Shown here in pieces: positions 61,142-64,000 of a DNA stretch of 64,000 nucleotides. The stretch spans positions 1 to 64,000 of the forward strand of contig JAWLDA010000014.1 in assembly GCA_041686855.1 (NCBI GenBank), in the 5' to 3' direction. A program made the position numbers and the translations under genes. Each line of letters starts with the position of its first letter. Positions within the stretch are counted from its first letter, which is position 1. The notes beneath the pieces are model-generated. The model was given only the letters and a program-made list of their open reading frames with translations, had not been told where the DNA came from and did not search any database. The DNA is from JAWLDA01 sp041686855 (GTDB taxonomy: Bacteria > Bacillota > Limnochordia > DTU080 > RSA5).

Positions 61142-61609
61142 TTAAATAGCCGCCACTTCCCGCCACGGTTTCGATGGGAGCATGCCCACGTACAAGTCGT
61201 GCTCAATCTCATTTCCGTTCACAGTGTAACCGATATCAATTTTGAACTCGCCGGCAGGATGCCCCTCTTCAATTGCCCACTGGTACATCTTGCCAAAACC
61301 CTCGGCAATCTCCTTGACTGGCCCAACGTGTCTGTGATGAACGAATCGCTGCGAGGGTATCTCGATCATCCTCATGCCTTTAGGGACTTGGCTCCCCTTG
61401 GTCACCCGAGCACACACTAGTTGCAGGTACTCATCGGCGTTCTGATCGAGCGACACGTCAATCAACCCATCGCTGTACCGGTGTTCGATCTCGGTGTAAC
61501 GTGCTCGAAACTCCCGCCACACCTGCGGCATTTTGACCCAAAGCTCTTCCCATCGAGCTCTCACAGGTATCCCTACCACTGTCATTGGGCCCATTTCAAC
61601 AATGTGCAT
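61142..61609 (-). CDS. GyrI-like (SOUL/AraC effector-binding) protein
   Basis: 155 residues, GGAGG before ATG 61609. 'MTVVGIPVRARWEELWVKMPQVWREF', 'QLVCARVTKGSQVPKGMRMIEIPSQRFVHHRHVGPVKEI' and 'HDLYVGMLP' match the stand-alone GyrI-like fold, which binds small hydrophobic or cationic ligands. No DNA-binding part. The region 60953-61141 shows nothing convincing. Confidence 0.88.
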   Translation of the reverse strand: MHIVEMGPMTVVGIPVRARWEELWVKMPQVWREFRARYTEIEHRYSDGLIDVSLDQNADEYLQLVCARVTKGSQVPKGMRMIEIPSQRFVHHRHVGPVKEIAEGFGKMYQWAIEEGHPAGEFKIDIGYTVNGNEIEHDLYVGMLPSKPWREVAAI

Positions 61610-61769
61610 AAGTCAGCACCGCCTCCAGACTCCACGTGCGAATCGCTATACTCTGCTCGTACGAATCACGTCCGTCGCCTAGCGTCAAACTGTCCATCCC
61701 TGATTCTTCAACACCTTATGTGCACGCTTTAAGTCAGCGGTACCACTCGTCCATTTTGATCGACTCTCA

Positions 61770-61985
61770 TTATCCTGTCTCCTCATCTGATGAACCCCTG
61801 TCGAGTTTAGCAACCAGCATTTTTGGAACAATGAGTCGATAACTCTCGGTGATAAGGTCCGCCAATTCGTCCCATTTTACGGCCTTTCGGTTGTGCGCAC
61901 TACATCTGGTCTTCAAGCCACTTGCGGACCGTAGATACAACCCCTGAAGCACATCTGCTGTCCCTGCAATATCGGCGGCGCCCAA
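61770..61985 (-). pseudogene. C-terminal remnant of a MmcQ/YjbR-like protein
   Basis: The last about 35 codons read 'KWDELADLITESYRLIVPKMLVAKLD', the end of YjbR-type proteins. The preceding part is unrelated, and the CyaY-like N-terminal fold is missing. Confidence 0.65.
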
Positions 61986-62028
61986 CGCTCAAACGGTTGT
62001 TGGGAGTGTGGCCCCGTGCTGACGGCCT

Positions 62029-62541
62029 TCAGTCGTTAAAGACACCCCAGCAAATGTCGTTTCTGAGCCGTTGGTCGTCCAGGACTAGCTCGCGAATCGC
62101 CACCGGGAGCTGTACGCGCTGCCACTCGCACTCGAGCCTGCCAGCGCTCTCCTCCTTACCTTTAGGCGCAGCCGCCCGCGCAGCCTTGATCGCGTAGGCC
62201 GCAGCGCCGAGCTCGTGTGCCGCGACATGTGAAACAACTGCCGCCTGTCCAGCGGCATACGCGGCGTACCGAGCGGCTCCGCTCAGCTCTCTAGCTGCGG
62301 CGTTGGCGCCGGTCGCTGCGCGAGCCTGCGACATCTTGATCTCGCCACGCACCCATGCTCGAGTCTCCTCGATCGCCTGGCGGGGCCGCGGGTCCGAGGG
62401 CCGTACCGACTCGAAGAAGTGCAGAACGTGCTCTGCACACGCTGCGGCCCACAAAGCTAAGAGCCTATGGTCGGAGTCAGTCAGTGTCCCACCACGGCGG
62501 ATGGTGATGAATCGGGGGTCACGAACTTTAGGGAGAATCAT
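62029..62541 (-). CDS. Immunity-protein-like (Imm5-related) helical protein
   Basis: 170 residues from ATG 62541. 'RFITIRRGGTLTDSDHRLLALWAAACAEHVLHFFE', 'RPRQAIEETRAWVRGEIKMSQARAAT' and an Ala-rich series of short helices ('AARYAAYAAGQAAVVSHVAAHELGAAAYA') match proteins annotated as putative immunity proteins. Homologues in polymorphic-toxin loci neutralise a toxin, but no toxin gene is seen here, so the role is open. Confidence 0.75.
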   Translation of the reverse strand: MILPKVRDPRFITIRRGGTLTDSDHRLLALWAAACAEHVLHFFESVRPSDPRPRQAIEETRAWVRGEIKMSQARAATGANAAARELSGAARYAAYAAGQAAVVSHVAAHELGAAAYAIKAARAAAPKGKEESAGRLECEWQRVQLPVAIRELVLDDQRLRNDICWGVFND

Positions 62542-62613
62542 ACTTATACCTACTCTTCGTGAAAACCACAAAGCGATTTATTAATCGGATCCCGTCAGTG
62601 AATGCTCATTGGG

Positions 62614-62886
62614 TCACACGCTCTCAATACGACGTGCCACTCGCTCGCCGCATTTTGCACATTCTCCAATTAGGATGAGATCGCCGGAGGAGTCGGTCTC
62701 ACCCCTGAACCGAACGATCGTTGTCACTCCTCTGCAACTCACACACCAAACGTTTTCAAGAATCCGTAGCCGAAGTTCTTCAGGAATCGTGCGCCAGAAC
62801 CGTTGCGCATCGACGGTAAATCTCGCTAACTTATCATCCGCAGATCGGCCCGCAACGACAACTGGATCGTCATGGTCGGTAGACAC
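62614..62886 (-). CDS. Small zinc-ribbon-like protein
   Basis: 90 residues from GTG 62886 (AAGGGAG upstream). Two C-x-x-C pairs ('VWCVSCRG' and 'GECAKCGERVARR') about 30 residues apart would bind one zinc. The N-terminal half is helical. No family recognised; possibly a nucleic-acid-binding or adaptor protein. Confidence 0.55.
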   Translation of the reverse strand: MSTDHDDPVVVAGRSADDKLARFTVDAQRFWRTIPEELRLRILENVWCVSCRGVTTIVRFRGETDSSGDLILIGECAKCGERVARRIESV

Positions 62887-62910
62887 GCGATCTAACTCCC
62901 TTCACTAGCA

Positions 62911-63084
62911 TCATCCACCTCCAGCATTACCCACGTTGCTGCGAAATGGAGCTATCTCGCCAAGGCACGTTAGGATGGCGAGTTTGAGATCAAACAACGA
63001 ACGTCCTAGCTCAAACTCAACAAGGACGTCAAGATCACTCGTAGGGCCAGCCTCGCCGCGGGCAAACGAACCGAACACGGACAC
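62911..63084 (-). pseudogene. MNT-type nucleotidyltransferase remnant
   Basis: From GTG 63084 the frame reads 'VSVFGSFARGEAGPTSDLDVLVEFELGRSLFDLKLAIL', the core of minimal nucleotidyltransferases (G-S-x-A-R-G-E, D-x-D) that pair with HEPN toxins. The C-terminal 40 residues and the N-terminal helix are missing. No HEPN partner is seen beside it. Confidence 0.8.
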
Positions 63085-63103
63085 GGTACTCTACTAACGG
63101 AGC

Positions 63104-63332
63104 CTACAGCCAGCGTCGTACGGTCGCCTTGTACTTGTTATACTCCTCACCAAAGAGTCGGCTAAGCTCCCGTCCCCGCCACCCCAAGCCCAGCGATCGC
63201 GAGGACTAAGGTAAGACCCAAAGAGATGGAGGTCGAAACGGTCGCAGTGAGTACAGGCACGGCCTCGCTGACGCCCCACATCAATGCTGCAAATGCCAGC
63301 AAGACCAAAGCTGGAGGAACCTTCAATTCCAA
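63104..63332 (-). pseudogene. Isoprenylcysteine carboxyl methyltransferase-family gene with the middle deleted
   Basis: From TTG 63332 (GGAGG eight bases upstream) comes 'LELKVPPALVLLAFAALMWGV' and a second hydrophobic helix, the normal ICMT opening. After 'GLGVAGTGA' the frame closes, and a neighbouring frame supplies 'ELSRLFGEEYNKYKATVRRWL', the normal ICMT end, up to the stop at 63104. The central roughly 100 or more residues with the SAM-binding motif are missing. Confidence 0.8.
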
Positions 63333-63614
63333 AGCCAAGACCTCCGATATTATGCGCCGCCACTACGTGTTGGAAAGGTCTTCAGTATACCACCGTTTGA
63401 CTTGAGTTTGCTCCTAATCCTTCCCAGTCTCCTCCGGTTCAAGGCCGCCTAAACTCTAAGGTCGACTTGATTCCTGATGCTCGAATGAACAAACCGTAGC
63501 CCAACCAGGGTCGTCCATGACCAGGCTGAACCGCGCAAGGAGAGACTCGTAACTTCACGAATCGAGTCCTAGTGTCAGTTTGCCGTACCATTTTCACGTT
63601 AGGAGCGAAGTTTT

Positions 63615-64000
63615 TTGCAGCGTTTGACTAACCCCCCCGTGTACATACGACTCTTCGGAAGCTTCGAAATCGACCGTAACGGGTCCGCAATTCCTTACGA
63701 CGAATGGAAACGAAGGCAAACGCAAATGCTCCTAAAGTTTTTAGCGTATCATCGGGGGCGAGTCGTCTCACAAGATGAGCTCCTCGAGGTGTTGTATCCC
63801 GATCACCCGGACCCCAATACCACACGACGCAACTTTCTAGGACGCGTCAGCGATCTCAGGCGAATTCTTGAACCTTCGCTCGAGCGGGGCCCGAAATCAG
63901 CATACATCGTAAGGGTCGGAACCGGCCTTTACACCCTCCCAAAGGATGCACCGTGCCGTATTGATATCCAAGAATTCCGTGATCAACTGGAGTTGGCTGA
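63615..64000 (+). CDS. BTAD/SARP-type transcriptional regulator (partial, runs off the window)
   Basis: TTG 63615 has AGGAG nine bases upstream; alternatives are TTG 63624 and GTG 63639. The visible 128 residues are an OmpR-like winged helix: 'VYIRLFGSFEIDRNGSAIPYDEWKRRQTQMLLKFLAYHRGRVVSQDELLEVLYPD', then 'NFLGRVSDLRRILEP' (recognition helix region) and 'YIVRVGTGLYTL' (wing). The next residues 'IDIQEFRDQL' begin the bacterial transcriptional-activation domain. Members often carry further ATPase or TPR parts and activate secondary-metabolism or stress genes. 63364-63600 contains nothing recognisable. Confidence 0.85.
   Translation, partial: MQRLTNPPVYIRLFGSFEIDRNGSAIPYDEWKRRQTQMLLKFLAYHRGRVVSQDELLEVLYPDHPDPNTTRRNFLGRVSDLRRILEPSLERGPKSAYIVRVGTGLYTLPKDAPCRIDIQEFRDQLELA

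Noticed and set aside
43006..63332. Superintegron cassette array
   Set aside because: Single-orientation small genes would fit, but I see no regularly spaced attC-like palindromes with GTTRRRY/RYYYAAC cores, genes often overlap, and no intI is present.
1..64000. tRNA or rRNA genes
   Set aside because: No cloverleaf with a convincing T-loop (GTTCRA) and matching acceptor stem, and no rRNA-conserved segments, were found by eye; a covariance search would be decisive.

Overview
The window is a bacterial chromosome fragment of moderately high GC (a visual estimate near 55%). It contains one 100-base scaffold gap (3624-3723), so it comes from a draft, probably environmental, assembly. A secreted protein ending like an outer-membrane beta-barrel suggests a diderm. 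Cohesin and dockerin domains, a BTAD/SARP-type regulator, GH172 and many stand-alone resistance-like enzymes suggest a little-studied lineage (candidate-phylum or Chloroflexota-like). I cannot assign the phylum from sequence alone. No rRNA, tRNA, CRISPR array or IS transposase was recognised.

Layout. 1-860: long-period tandem repeat (array A) and a minisatellite. 861-2130: a winged-helix/PD-(D/E)XK nuclease-like gene with an upstream ORF lying over two perfect inverted repeats. 2174-6253: a secreted giant protein made of 29-residue helical repeats, divergent from a putative outer-membrane beta-barrel gene. 6285-17431: housekeeping and transport genes: trkAH potassium uptake, a beta-hydroxyacid dehydrogenase, a GH172-type protein, potABCD polyamine import, carbonic anhydrase and an XRE regulator. 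An acetyltransferase at 11715 has a three-arm leader that looks like a translational attenuator. 17630-19798: a near-consensus promoter, a 47-codon ORF and a strong terminator, then an ABC-2 exporter operon broken by an internal deletion. 19899-24793: acetyltransferases, GrpB, a START-like protein, aminoglycoside-type kinase and nucleotidyltransferase, and an HD hydrolase. 24794-27486: 2.7 kb without credible genes, holding minisatellites and eight copies of a 229-252 bp repeat (array B) that shares a core with array A. 27487-42870: metabolic genes, including a dockerin-bearing secreted protein next to a cohesin lipoprotein, peptide deformylase, an SLC13 transporter and an alditol oxidase.

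43006-63400 is almost entirely minus-strand. It holds small single-domain genes (GNAT, GrpB, NTF2-like, CYTH, VOC, NUDIX, APH, nucleotidyltransferase, methyltransferase, P-loop kinase, LD-carboxypeptidase, immunity-like), often overlapping by 1-14 bases. Many decayed or internally deleted remnants of the same gene types lie among them. The window ends inside a BTAD-type regulator.

Two themes recur. First, a large stand-alone detoxification and antibiotic-modification repertoire is undergoing rapid decay. Second, simple repeats with periods of 10-21 bp fill intergenic space and in places extend into coding sequence.
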